Assembly: GCA_945787925.1 (NCBI GenBank)
Contig: CALZJY010000176.1
Coordinates: 1 to 5,069, forward strand
From: an uncultured Anaerosporobacter sp.
GTDB lineage: Bacteria; Bacillota; Clostridia; Lachnospirales; Lachnospiraceae
Direction of reading: 5' to 3'
Length of the DNA: 5,069 bases
The translations under genes and the position numbers were made by a program. The notes below the pieces were generated by a model. That model searched no databases, was not told the origin of the DNA, and saw only the letters and a list, made by a program, of their open reading frames with translations. Below, piece after piece: positions 1 to 5,069 of this stretch. Every line of letters starts with the position of its first letter. The first letter of the stretch is position 1.

Positions 1-1222
1 ATTCTCTCATCAAATATAATGGCGAATCATCCATTCTGATCATGCCTTGGAAATCCCTCTCAATCTGTTCCACTGCATCCTTTCCAAGGTATTCCTTAGA
101 GTCTAGGTTGTTATCTTGATACATATACGTCGTATATTCTGCAGTTCCCGATAATTCTTTCGTATAATCATAGCCTTGTTTCTTTAATCCTTCTAATACA
201 GAAACATCCTTATCTCGATATCCAAACAACGTCATATCGGAACGGTTGGTTTCTTCTAAGTTATTATTAAATGCATTAACTAACGATAATGCCGAAGACA
301 TGATACCGATCGTAAGAAGTAACATGATGGAAATGATCGTCATGGATATTTTCATCGTATTTACCCTGCTATTGATCTGGCGAAGGACAAACATGTTAAG
401 GCCACGGTAATACGTATTCTTTCTCATCTGCACCATCTTTAATAAGAATCCTGCTAAAGAGGAGAATAATAAGTAAGTTCCGATCGTACCTAAGATTAAC
501 ATGATGATTGCTTCGGTTAAATCCTTTGTTAACGCATGACGAACACGAAGCATATAGTATGCAGCTCCGATACAAATCATGCTTGCAATAAACATTAACA
601 CAGAGATCCATGTCTTCTTTACTTTTAATACTTCATTCTTTCTAGAAGCCATTAATAAATCGATTAGCTTATAACGATTTACTGTAAATACGTTAAATAT
701 CATAACTAATCCATAGATAATTCCAAAATACACGCATGTCTTGATTACCGCACTGCCAGAAAAGGCAAAACGATAATCGGACATATTTGCCTCAAATAAA
801 TGAATGATCAATACCGACATTCCTTGAGAAATAAAAATTCCGATAAAGATTCCCACGATTAACGATAAGATACCAATAATTAATGTCTCAACAAGAAGGA
901 TCTTTCCAATCCTTCTTTTGCTCATTCCTAAGGATTGATAGATTCCAAACTCCTTCTTCCTTCTACGGATTAAGAAATTGTTTGCATATACGATCAAGTA
1001 ACCAAGGATAATGCTAACGACTACGCTGATTACGGATAACAGCTGTACCATGCTCTTAATCAGGTTTGTCTTGGATGCTGATAAGGTAGACATCGCTGCC
1101 TGAGAATCCATAGAGTTGAATGTATAGAAAATGGCTACCCCGACAATCAATGTGATAAAGTAAATCGTATAGTTCTTGAAGCTATTTTGAATATTCCTTA
1201 ACGATAATTTAAAGGACATCAT
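1..1222 (-). CDS. BceB-type ABC transporter permease (FtsX family), C-terminus cut off by window edge
   Basis: Membrane subunit of a peptide-antibiotic resistance/sensing ABC transporter. The frame is open for 407 codons from 1222 to the window edge with no stop; family members are about 620-670 residues, so roughly the last third is missing. Hydrophobic segments lie near residues 17-36, 58-80, 107-140, 158-179, 205-224, 236-261 and 291-312: seven helices, as expected before the large extracellular domain of BceB proteins. Residues 313-407 are polar and would begin that domain. An FtsX-like core covers about 58-180, including the cytoplasmic stretch RRRKKEFGIYQSLGMSKR (86-103). LIDLLMASRKNE (187-196 and on) after helix 4 is typical of this family. 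Two tandem ATG codons start the frame; the first, at 1222, sits 8 nt from GGAGG. The gene overlaps the ATPase stop by 14 bp, so the two are probably translationally coupled. The transported peptide cannot be told from sequence. Confidence 0.93.
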   Translation of the reverse strand, partial: MMSFKLSLRNIQNSFKNYTIYFITLIVGVAIFYTFNSMDSQAAMSTLSASKTNLIKSMVQLLSVISVVVSIILGYLIVYANNFLIRRRKKEFGIYQSLGMSKRRIGKILLVETLIIGILSLIVGIFIGIFISQGMSVLIIHLFEANMSDYRFAFSGSAVIKTCVYFGIIYGLVMIFNVFTVNRYKLIDLLMASRKNEVLKVKKTWISVLMFIASMICIGAAYYMLRVRHALTKDLTEAIIMLILGTIGTYLLFSSLAGFLLKMVQMRKNTYYRGLNMFVLRQINSRVNTMKISMTIISIMLLLTIGIMSSALSLVNAFNNNLEETNRSDMTLFGYRDKDVSVLEGLKKQGYDYTKELSGTAEYTTYMYQDNNLDSKEYLGKDAVEQIERDFQGMIRMDDSPLYLMRE

Positions 1223-1976
1223 TGTTATCACCTCCAAGCAGGGTTACTACGTCGATAATCTTATCAAAGAATTGCTTTCTCGTATCTCTTCCTCTGACTA
1301 ACTCATTGAAGATTCGTCCATCCTTGATAAAGATGATTCTTCGGCAATAACTTGCAGTGAACGCATCGTGAGTAACCATGATGATCGTTGCATCTAACTG
1401 TCTGTTTAATTCCTCAATGCTTTCTAGGAACATCCTTGAGGACTTGCTATCTAGGGCACCTGTTGGTTCATCGGCAAGCACTAGCTTTGGATTGGTGATT
1501 AATGCTCGTGCACAAGCTACCCTTTGCTTTTGTCCACCGGAAATCTCATATGGGTATTTATGAAGGATCTGATTGATTCCAAGTGCACCTGCGATTACCT
1601 GGATTCTTTCGTCAATCTCAGCTGCTGGCATCTTCTTGATGGTAAGTGCTAATGCGATATTCTCATAAGCTGTCAGCGTATCTAATAGGTTAAAATCCTG
1701 AAATACGAATCCAAGATTATCTCTACGGAACTCATTGAGCTTGTTACCGCGAAGCTTTGTAATGTCCTTGCCGTCTACTCGTATATGGCCGGAAGTCACA
1801 TTATCGATCGTACTGATACAGTTAAGAAGAGTCGTCTTACCGCTTCCGCTGGCCCCCATGATTCCCACGAACTCACCCTTTTCTACCTCGAAAGATAAAT
1901 CGTCGATTGCCTTTGTAATGTTTCCTTTATTTCCATAATACTTCTCTACGTTTTGAACTTCTAATAATGTATTCAT
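1209..1976 (-). CDS. BceA-type ABC transporter ATP-binding protein
   Basis: Cytoplasmic ATPase that powers the permease encoded just downstream. It has 255 residues, normal for the MacB/LolD/BceA class. All nucleotide-binding motifs are intact: Walker A GASGSGKT (41-48), Q-loop Gln93 in FVFQDFNLL, signature SGGQKQR (146-152), Walker B LVLADE (165-170) with catalytic Glu170, D-loop around Asp176, and switch His203 in MVTHD. The ATG at 1976 has AAGGG 7 nt upstream (1988-1984). The gene follows a 113-bp gap containing a regulated promoter and overlaps the permease by 14 bp. In characterised BceAB systems the pair frees cell-wall lipid targets from peptide antibiotics such as bacitracin, and also signals to the kinase; that role is inferred here from the gene order. 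The C-terminal tail (about 230-255) goes past the core fold and is less conserved by eye. Confidence 0.96.
   Translation of the reverse strand: MNTLLEVQNVEKYYGNKGNITKAIDDLSFEVEKGEFVGIMGASGSGKTTLLNCISTIDNVTSGHIRVDGKDITKLRGNKLNEFRRDNLGFVFQDFNLLDTLTAYENIALALTIKKMPAAEIDERIQVIAGALGINQILHKYPYEISGGQKQRVACARALITNPKLVLADEPTGALDSKSSRMFLESIEELNRQLDATIIMVTHDAFTASYCRRIIFIKDGRIFNELVRGRDTRKQFFDKIIDVVTLLGGDNNDVL
1231..1235 (-). promoter_or_regulatory. Ribosome binding site of the permease gene
   Basis: GGAGG on the minus strand, followed by TGA, lies inside the 3' end of the ATPase gene. It is 8 nt from the ATG at 1222 and 11 nt from the next ATG at 1219, which favours the first of the two. Its strength suggests the permease can be initiated independently as well as by coupling. 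Confidence 0.8.
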
Positions 1977-2024
1977 ATTTCTTCCCTTCCTATCTTTGTT
2001 TTCTGTTTCCTTTTGATAGTTCTA

Positions 2025-2053
2025 ATTATAAAGATTTCTTAGAAGGCAGCCAT
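2025..2053 (-). promoter_or_regulatory. Promoter of the transporter genes
   Basis: On the minus strand a perfect -10 TATAAT (2030-2025) is preceded by a 17-nt spacer and a poor -35, ATGGCT (2053-2048, 3 of 6 matches to TTGACA). A weak -35 with a good -10 is the usual shape of a promoter needing an activator. The predicted start near 2018 gives a leader of about 42 nt before the ATG at 1976. The regulator box lies just upstream. Confidence 0.75.
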
Positions 2054-2072
2054 TTGATTCCATTACATTTTC

Positions 2073-2088
2073 CTTACATTTTTGTAAG
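2073..2088 (-). promoter_or_regulatory. BceR-type operator (inverted repeat TTACA-N4-TGTAA)
   Basis: The 16-bp palindrome-like site reads C-TTACA-AAAA-TGTAA-G on the minus strand; the core is 2074-2087. It matches the published BceR-like consensus TNACA-N4-TGTAA exactly. Its centre is about 62 bp upstream of the predicted transcription start, where an OmpR-family activator could contact RNA polymerase. A further TGTAA half-site lies at 2067-2063. The site begins 2 bp after the kinase stop codon. The natural ligand is the regulator encoded at 3100-3765; that pairing is inferred from position. Confidence 0.8.
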
Positions 2089-2089
2089 A

Positions 2090-3103
2090 CTAACGTTCGA
2101 AAAAGTAACTTGTCTTTGGAAATGTGATTGCAACCGTCGTATATTCTCCTTCTTTTGATGTAATCTTGATCGTATGATGCATCTTCTTTAACAGCTTGCT
2201 GCAGATATAAAGTCCCATACCTGTCGTCGCTTCCCGCTTTCGCCCATTCGTTCCTACAAAGCCTTTGTTTAATACCTTAGGCAGTTCGGATTCCTTGATT
2301 CCAAGCCCGTTATCTGTAATCTTTAACGTCACCTTCTCCGCATATGTACTGGCGGAAAACGTGATGACTGGCGCCTTTTCGTTTCGATATTTCACGCAAT
2401 TGGTAATGATTTGGTTCAGTACGAAGACGAGCCATTTGCTATCAGTCATTACTTGGGCATCGAGTTCCTCTAGTTCCACCCGAATGCGATTGCCAATTAG
2501 TGCCTTCTTGTTCGCCTTGATAGACGTTCTAACGATGCTCTCTAAGGACTGGCTGGCAATTGCATAGTCCTTTTCTATCTCGGTCGTCTTCGAGTAATAG
2601 AGCGTCTGCTCGATATAACCTTCAATCTTCTCCATCTCTTCCTTGATGCTCTCAGTGACTAGACTCTTATGGTTCTCCGTAATCAGCATTACATTGGTGA
2701 CCGGCGTCTTTACCTCATGTACCCACATATCGATATACTCTTTATACTCTTTTAGTCCTCGCTTATATACATTCAGCTCGTCCATCATATTCTTATTAAT
2801 ATTCGAAAGCCCTGCCATCACGATTCTTCCTTCTAAAAATGAAGGTCTTGGCATCAATTCGCAAATCAGATATTTGTGGTCTAAACTATCTTTGCATTTT
2901 TCCATCTCCTTATAAAAGCTTCTTTTCTTTATATATTCAACAAGAAGTGGCAAGAGAGTTACCGCAATTTGCCCGACCAATGTCAGATAGATAATAAACC
3001 CATTACAATCAAATACGACCATCGCTCCGATGAGTAACGCCCAAAATCCCAGCTGCATCACAAGATAGTACCATTTATCTTTTATAAATTCATATAGTCT
3101 CAT
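2090..3103 (-). CDS. BceS-type intramembrane-sensing histidine kinase
   Basis: Membrane sensor kinase of 337 residues, the usual size for the BceS group. Two hydrophobic helices (about 11-32 and 35-56) are joined by only a few residues, so there is no extracellular sensor domain; kinases of this type respond through their partner ABC transporter. A linker (57-120) leads to the phosphorylation site, WVHEVKTPVT, with His129. The ATPase domain shows the N box NQIITNCVKY (230-239, key Asn235), G1 DNGLGI (264-269) and G2 TGMGLYI (294-300). The ATG at 3103 overlaps the TGA of the response regulator as ATGA, which indicates translational coupling. An upstream AGGGG is spaced rather far away, so coupling probably supplies much of the initiation. 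The transporter genes follow after 113 bp. All motifs needed for activity are present. Confidence 0.95.
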   Translation of the reverse strand: MRLYEFIKDKWYYLVMQLGFWALLIGAMVVFDCNGFIIYLTLVGQIAVTLLPLLVEYIKKRSFYKEMEKCKDSLDHKYLICELMPRPSFLEGRIVMAGLSNINKNMMDELNVYKRGLKEYKEYIDMWVHEVKTPVTNVMLITENHKSLVTESIKEEMEKIEGYIEQTLYYSKTTEIEKDYAIASQSLESIVRTSIKANKKALIGNRIRVELEELDAQVMTDSKWLVFVLNQIITNCVKYRNEKAPVITFSASTYAEKVTLKITDNGLGIKESELPKVLNKGFVGTNGRKREATTGMGLYICSKLLKKMHHTIKITSKEGEYTTVAITFPKTSYFFER

Positions 3104-3765
3104 TGTACGATATACCCCTGTCCTCTCTTCGTTTCGATTACATTGCTTACGCCTGCTTCCTCTAGCTTCTTACGAAGCCTGTTGATATTTACCGTAAGCG
3201 TATTGTCATCCACAAACATGTCATTGTCCCATAAAGCGTCCATCATCTTGTTTCTAGATACGATGCTTCCACGGTTTTCAATCAGGATGGAAAGGATTTT
3301 TGTCTCATTCTTCGTAAGCTCTACTTCCTTCTCTCCTACCATGATGCAGCTTTTCGCCATATCAAACAAAAATCCATTCATCGCGATGGATGTCTTTGTC
3401 GTTCTCTCTAGGCGGCGTAAGATGTTATTGACTCTGGCAAGCAGAATCTGGGTGTTAAATGGCTTTGTAATAAAATCATCTGCCCCATATGTCATGGAGA
3501 TCAGCTCATCCACTTCGGTATTCCTTGCCGTAATGATGATGACTGGGATATCGCTTAACTTACGAAACTCCTGGCATACATAAAGCCCATCCGTACCAGG
3601 AAGGTTTAAATCCAACAAGATCAAATCTGGGTCAATCTGAATGGCCTGCGGTATAATCTGGTCAAATTCCGTAATTGCATCCACATGAAATTGATTGTTG
3701 GTAAAAAACGTACGGAGTTCCTCCCTTAATTTAGGATTATCCTCAATAATTAATAACTTTTTCAT
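3100..3765 (-). CDS. BceR-type response regulator, OmpR/PhoB family
   Basis: DNA-binding partner of the adjacent kinase, 221 residues. The receiver domain (about 2-117) has the acidic pair Glu8-Asp9, phospho-acceptor Asp52 in LLDLNLPGTDG, switch Thr79 and the Lys101-Pro102 dyad. A winged-helix effector domain follows (about 128-221), with the recognition helix in DDNTLTVNINRLRKKL (187 onwards) and the closing hairpin ETKRGQGYIVQ. The ATG at 3765 starts a textbook MKKLLIIEDN N-terminus and lies inside the end of the arginase-like gene (23-bp overlap). The nearest purine-rich site, GGGAAG, is about 12 nt upstream, so translation is probably helped by coupling. Its expected target is the inverted repeat at 2074-2087 before the transporter genes. 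No copy of that box was seen upstream of its own unit. Confidence 0.96.
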   Translation of the reverse strand: MKKLLIIEDNPKLREELRTFFTNNQFHVDAITEFDQIIPQAIQIDPDLILLDLNLPGTDGLYVCQEFRKLSDIPVIIITARNTEVDELISMTYGADDFITKPFNTQILLARVNNILRRLERTTKTSIAMNGFLFDMAKSCIMVGEKEVELTKNETKILSILIENRGSIVSRNKMMDALWDNDMFVDDNTLTVNINRLRKKLEEAGVSNVIETKRGQGYIVQ

Positions 3766-4561
3766 ATTGTCTTTGTTCTTCCCTTTCTAAAAATGTGAGC
3801 AATTCTCCATTGAGCCGGTTATTCTTCTCGTTTCTTCGTTGTTGTTCTACAAAAGGCCCTGACATCGTGGTCTCTCCACAAATATCCACACCCATTACCC
3901 ATGCCTTTTGTATGATATATGTAAGAATTCGTTCCAACTCCATTACGGACATGGTTCCCTGATCCCAATTGGTAGCTGCCTCCCGCTCGCTTAATACGTC
4001 TTTGTCTATGCTCAAATATACTGGCGTGCCAAATTCAAGTGCTGATAACGCTCTCCAGATTCCTTGTCCCTTGCATTCCTCCTCGCTAAAAAACGAAACA
4101 CCAGCTTCTTCTTTACTCTCTGCAAGAGAGTTTCTCTCTGCAAGAGAGTTTCTCTCTGCAAGAGATGTCTCTCCCACTCCTAGCTCAATGACCCTTTCCA
4201 CATAAGGATTTTCCTTTAACATCGCTCCTACCCATGAACCACAACTAAGCATCCCCTCGCAGAAACTCCTTTGTAAATCCGTATGATGGTCAATGACGAC
4301 TAATGTAAATGGCTCATGAATCTGGTCCGTCCATAGTTTGGTCATATAATGATAGTTTCCCGAATCAAGCATATGGATTCCTCTCCAAGTATGCCCCTCC
4401 ATCCGCTTCTTAATCTGTTCTTTGGCTTGTTCTTCCAAATAACAGTTTGTTCCACGAAGGTCGGTACAATCCATCCATTGATAAGATTCCCTCTGTAACA
4501 TGCTCTGGTTCTCATAGACATGAGAAAAATTCATTACCGTAACATCATTCCATAGTTTCAT
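3743..4561 (-). CDS. Arginase-fold (ureohydrolase-like) metalloenzyme of unknown substrate
   Basis: Predicted cytoplasmic protein of 272 residues from the ATG at 4561; arginase-family enzymes are usually 280-330. No signal peptide or membrane helix. The six metal ligands of the binuclear-manganese fold can be placed by eye: His71 (GNYHY), Asp91, His93 and Asp95 (DHHTD), and Asp186 and Asp188 (SIDKD). Differences from true arginase are clear: the SGNLHG catalytic-histidine motif seems replaced by CGSWVG (107-112), the Asp-Pro after the second metal motif is absent, and TNWDQG follows instead. Hydrolysis of arginine, agmatine or formiminoglutamate therefore cannot be assumed. Residues 133-149 are a repeat, SLAERN twice plus SLAES, in the loop between the metal motifs. 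An in-frame GTG at 4573 would add four residues but lies within the Shine-Dalgarno sequence. The gene overlaps the response regulator by 23 bp and likely heads its operon. Fold call is firm; function is open. Confidence 0.85.
   Translation of the reverse strand: MKLWNDVTVMNFSHVYENQSMLQRESYQWMDCTDLRGTNCYLEEQAKEQIKKRMEGHTWRGIHMLDSGNYHYMTKLWTDQIHEPFTLVVIDHHTDLQRSFCEGMLSCGSWVGAMLKENPYVERVIELGVGETSLAERNSLAERNSLAESKEEAGVSFFSEEECKGQGIWRALSALEFGTPVYLSIDKDVLSEREAATNWDQGTMSVMELERILTYIIQKAWVMGVDICGETTMSGPFVEQQRRNEKNNRLNGELLTFLEREEQRQYEKVINY
4116..4165. repeat. 18-bp in-frame tandem repeat, about 2.8 copies
   Basis: The 14-bp core CTCTCTGCAAGAGA (plus strand) recurs identically at 4116-4129, 4134-4147 and 4152-4165, with GTTT filling the two gaps. 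The period is 18 bp, so copy changes add or remove six residues (SLAERN) of the arginase-like protein without a frameshift. The first two copies are each a small hairpin, CTCTC-TGCAA-GAGAG; the third has lost the last pair. Perfect identity suggests recent or ongoing slippage. Confidence 0.95.
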
Positions 4562-4570
4562 ATCAAATAT

Positions 4571-4576
4571 CACCTC
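4571..4576 (-). promoter_or_regulatory. Ribosome binding site that fixes the start of the arginase-like gene
   Basis: GAGGTG on the minus strand ends 9 nt before the ATG at 4561, an ideal spacing. The longer in-frame GTG start at 4573 is formed by the last bases of this same site and has only the more distant GGAGG (about 4585-4581) to serve it. The ATG is therefore preferred. Confidence 0.8.
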
Positions 4577-4584
4577 ACGCCTCC

Positions 4585-4613
4585 ATCATACCCTAACAAC
4601 GCCCATAATACAA
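4585..4613 (-). promoter_or_regulatory. Candidate promoter 2 for the enzyme-regulator-kinase unit
   Basis: Minus strand TTGTAT (4613-4608), 17-nt spacer, TATGAT (4590-4585, 5 of 6). The predicted start near 4578 would give a leader of only about 17 nt, barely including the ribosome binding site. It shares bases with candidate 1, so the two may compete or only one may be real. Confidence 0.4.
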
Positions 4614-4633
4614 TGGATAGAGAATTGCACCAA
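4605..4633 (-). promoter_or_regulatory. Candidate promoter 1 for the enzyme-regulator-kinase unit
   Basis: Minus strand TTGGTG (4633-4628), 17-nt spacer, TATTAT (4610-4605, 5 of 6 to the sigma-A -10). The predicted start near 4598 leaves about 37 nt of leader including the full ribosome binding site, which makes this the more comfortable of two overlapping candidates. It sits directly behind the upstream terminator. Confidence 0.5.
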
Positions 4634-4635
4634 AG

Positions 4636-4683
4636 AAAGGGGAAGCCCCACATAGCTCATCACTATGCTTTACTTCCCCTTTT
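4636..4683 (-). terminator. Hairpin terminator of the acyl-CoA synthetase gene
   Basis: A perfect 10-bp stem, AAAGGGGAAG (minus strand 4682-4673) with CTTCCCCTTT (4645-4636), starts 4 bp after the synthetase stop codon. An inner 5-bp stem CATAG/CTATG (4667-4663 with 4655-4651) extends it across an unpaired region. The 3' side runs into TTTCTTT on the minus strand, a moderate U-tract. In the opposite direction it ends in TTTT, so it could stop plus-strand transcription too. Confidence 0.75.
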
Positions 4684-4686
4684 CCC

Positions 4687-5069
4687 CTATCTCCTATTCT
4701 GTTCTTCAACCAAATGGCTCGCCCCATAAATCTTGCGTAACTTTGGCTTTTCAATCTTTCCAGTCGGATTCCTTGGAATCTTTGCAAATACGATCTTCCT
4801 TGGCCGCTTATATCTTGGAAGCTTCAAGCAAAACTCCTCCATCTCTTCCTTCGTCATGGAATATCCCGGCTTAATCTCTATAATTGCTGCGGCAATCTCT
4901 CCTAAGCGCTTTTCTGGAAGTCCAATCACAGCCACATCATGGACCGCATCGGACGTACGGATGAAATCCTCTATTTGGACAGGATAGATATTCTCTCCAC
5001 CGCTGATGATGACGTCTTTCTTACGGTCAACCAACATGATGAATCCATCCTCATCCTTTTCTGCCATAT
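4687..5069 (-). CDS. Acyl-CoA synthetase / adenylate-forming enzyme, C-terminal part only
   Basis: The gene enters from beyond the right edge of the window; 127 codons are visible, out of about 500-560 in the family. Numbering from the Met at 5067, the hinge and A8 motif is DRKKDVIISGGENIYP (14-29), which starts the mobile C-terminal domain, and the catalytic lysine is Lys104 in PRNPTGKI (98-105). Such enzymes activate a carboxylic acid with ATP and load it onto coenzyme A. The Met at 5067 is probably internal: family members read T-G-D before this point, and the two bases visible ahead of it (AT) fit a GAT aspartate codon. The stop is TAG at 4689-4687, followed at once by a terminator, so the gene is not cotranscribed with the Bce-type genes by default. 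Substrate cannot be judged without the N-terminal domain; a fatty or aromatic acid is plausible. Confidence 0.92.
   Translation of the reverse strand, partial: MAEKDEDGFIMLVDRKKDVIISGGENIYPVQIEDFIRTSDAVHDVAVIGLPEKRLGEIAAAIIEIKPGYSMTKEEMEEFCLKLPRYKRPRKIVFAKIPRNPTGKIEKPKLRKIYGASHLVEEQNRR

Noticed and set aside
396..611. 71-codon minus-strand open frame rich in cysteine
   Set aside because: It lies wholly inside the permease gene in another frame, has no ribosome binding site that I can see, and the permease frame is clearly the coding one.
2031..2048. AAGATTTCTTAGAAGG as a terminator after the kinase gene
   Set aside because: The pairing is short and AT-only with no following T-tract, and it lies in the promoter spacer; read-through from the kinase into the transporter genes remains possible.
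3143..3583. 146-codon plus-strand open frame
   Set aside because: It is antisense to the response regulator, which has every family motif; the antisense translation is low-complexity and resembles nothing known to me.
4116..4165. Short repeats as a CRISPR remnant
   Set aside because: The period is only 18 bp with 4-bp identical gaps and no unique spacers, and the tract is in frame within a coding gene.
4612..4628. CAAT/ATTG inverted repeat before the arginase-like gene as an operator
   Set aside because: Only four bases per arm with a 9-bp gap; this is expected by chance in AT-rich intergenic DNA.
4593..4787. 64-codon minus-strand open frame spanning the terminator
   Set aside because: It overlaps the synthetase end out of frame and reads through the terminator hairpin; no ribosome binding site or family resemblance.
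5065..5067. ATG at 5067 as the start of a small stand-alone protein
   Set aside because: The protein begins in the middle of the conserved adenylate-forming enzyme sequence, so the Met is internal to a longer gene that continues beyond the window.

Overview
The window looks like part of a low-to-moderate GC Bacillota chromosome, most likely a clostridial (Lachnospiraceae-like) genome. This rests on the purine-rich Shine-Dalgarno sites, the codon choice, and the complete Bce-type antimicrobial-peptide sensing and export module. The taxon is an inference from style and gene content, not from a marker gene. Every gene I can support lies on the minus strand, so transcription runs from high to low coordinates.

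Layout in transcription order. (1) 5069-4687: the C-terminal end of an adenylate-forming acyl-CoA synthetase, entering from outside the window and followed at once by a hairpin terminator (4683-4636). (2) 4633-4571: two overlapping promoter candidates and a strong ribosome binding site. (3) 4561-3743: an arginase-fold (ureohydrolase-like) enzyme of unknown substrate, carrying a 2.8-copy 18-bp in-frame tandem repeat. (4) 3765-3100: an OmpR-family response regulator overlapping the enzyme gene by 23 bp. (5) 3103-2090: a short two-helix histidine kinase overlapping the regulator by 4 bp. (6) 2089-1977: a 113-bp gap holding a perfect TNACA-N4-TGTAA inverted repeat (BceR-type box), an extra half-site one helical turn away, and a TATAAT promoter. 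(7) 1976-1209: a BceA-type ATPase. (8) 1222 to beyond base 1: a BceB-type permease, overlapping the ATPase gene by 14 bp and cut off by the window edge.

The likely logic is a self-contained peptide-antibiotic resistance circuit. The kinase has almost no extracellular part and, as in BceRSAB systems, would sense through the ABC transporter. The regulator would then activate the transporter promoter through the box at 2074-2087. The enzyme, regulator and kinase appear to form one transcription unit with no such box upstream, so they may be expressed at a basal level while the transporter is induced.

The least ordinary element is the arginase-like gene in the same translationally coupled unit as the two-component system. 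Its six metal ligands are visible, but residues needed for arginine hydrolysis are not, so its substrate is open. No RNA genes, insertion sequences or CRISPR arrays were seen.
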